NCBI GenBank assembly: GCA_017532485.1
Contig: JAFXJE010000069.1
Span: 1 to 5,785, forward strand
DNA length: 5,785 nt
Direction: 5' to 3'
From: Peptococcaceae bacterium
GTDB taxonomy: Bacteria; Bacillota; Peptococcia; Peptococcales; Peptococcaceae
Shown here: positions 5,420 through 5,785 of the stretch, piece by piece
Position numbering within the stretch: the first letter of the stretch is position 1
How the letters are laid out: each line of letters opens with the position of its first letter
Made by a program: the position numbers and the translations under genes
The notes under the pieces: generated by a model
What the model was told of the DNA's origin: nothing
Database searches by the model: none
The model's input: the letters and a program-made list of their open reading frames with translations, nothing else

Positions 5420-5785
5420 ATGTATAAATTGACCAATTATTATGCATTACGCGGACTAAAATGTCTTCATTTATTGGCAACTATCTTTTGGTGCGGCGGT
5501 ACACTTACTGCTATGTTATTAAATTATACCGTTGGCTTACCAGCTAACATCGAGAATACTCTGCTTATATACCTTATCCGTCCAGGTATTTGGATGTTGA
5601 TTGCAACCGGCTTCATCTACACACTATTTACCAATTTTTCCTGTAAACAACGTTGGATTCAAGCTAAATGGCTCGTTACCTTTGCCACCGCCCTTTCCGG
5701 CGTGTTCATTGTATCCGCACCACTAGAAAATTTAACAAAAATTTTTCTGATGCTTACTTTAGTAGTTATCTCTGTTTATCATTTA
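5420..5785 (+). CDS. Small multi-pass membrane protein, possibly CopD/DUF2269/HemJ-like (partial, C-terminus off the right edge)
   Basis: From ATG at 5420 there are 122 open codons to the edge. Four hydrophobic stretches are visible at roughly 13-34, 48-71, 84-100 and 105-122, so this is an integral membrane protein. The first helix carries LHLLATIFWCGG (16-27), and the third begins after WIQAKW (79-84). A His in LH..A...W.GG together with a Lys-Trp/Leu before a later helix recalls the CopD, DUF2269 and HemJ-like four-helix membrane families, some of which bind heme. This is a motif impression only, and the function is unknown. The start could also be 5414, adding two residues (MA). It follows sigG by 92 bp but has its own near-consensus promoter, so it is probably a separate unit. 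Confidence 0.7.
   Translation, partial: MYKLTNYYALRGLKCLHLLATIFWCGGTLTAMLLNYTVGLPANIENTLLIYLIRPGIWMLIATGFIYTLFTNFSCKQRWIQAKWLVTFATALSGVFIVSAPLENLTKIFLMLTLVVISVYHL

Overview
The window reads as a low-GC Gram-positive-lineage (Bacillota) chromosome segment from an endospore former or a close relative of one. The best evidence is a full-length forespore sigma factor (SigG) with a SigF-like promoter, together with strong AGGAGG-type ribosome sites and sigma-A promoters with extended -10 elements. Diaminopimelate epimerase points to a diaminopimelate/lysine cell-wall pathway. A clostridial or Negativicutes host is possible, but the sequence alone does not settle the genus.

Layout. From the left edge to 4361 all genes lie on the minus strand. 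In the direction of transcription they are dapF (DAP epimerase), zapA (FtsZ-ring protein, 16 bp after dapF), a divergent GCS2-family glutamate-cysteine ligase-like enzyme with its own extended -10 promoter, then a clear intrinsic terminator. Next comes a new unit starting with an alpha/beta-hydrolase of the lysophospholipase/monoacylglycerol-lipase type. It is followed after 20 bp by a solute-binding lipoprotein that runs off the left edge. From 4551 rightwards the genes lie on the plus strand: sigG, then a small multi-pass membrane protein that runs off the right edge behind a near-consensus vegetative promoter.

The 186-bp divergent region 4365-4550 carries a sigma-A type promoter for dapF on one strand and a SigF-type promoter for sigG on the other, so a growth gene pair and a forespore regulator share one control region. 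The terminator at 1886-1923 and the hydrolase promoter at 1859-1887 overlap by two bases, so one unit stops exactly where the next begins.

No rRNA, tRNA, CRISPR array, insertion sequence or phage gene was seen. Most of the window is ordinary core chromosome. The less-described parts are the divergent GCS2 enzyme, the hydrolase-lipoprotein pair and the right-edge membrane protein.
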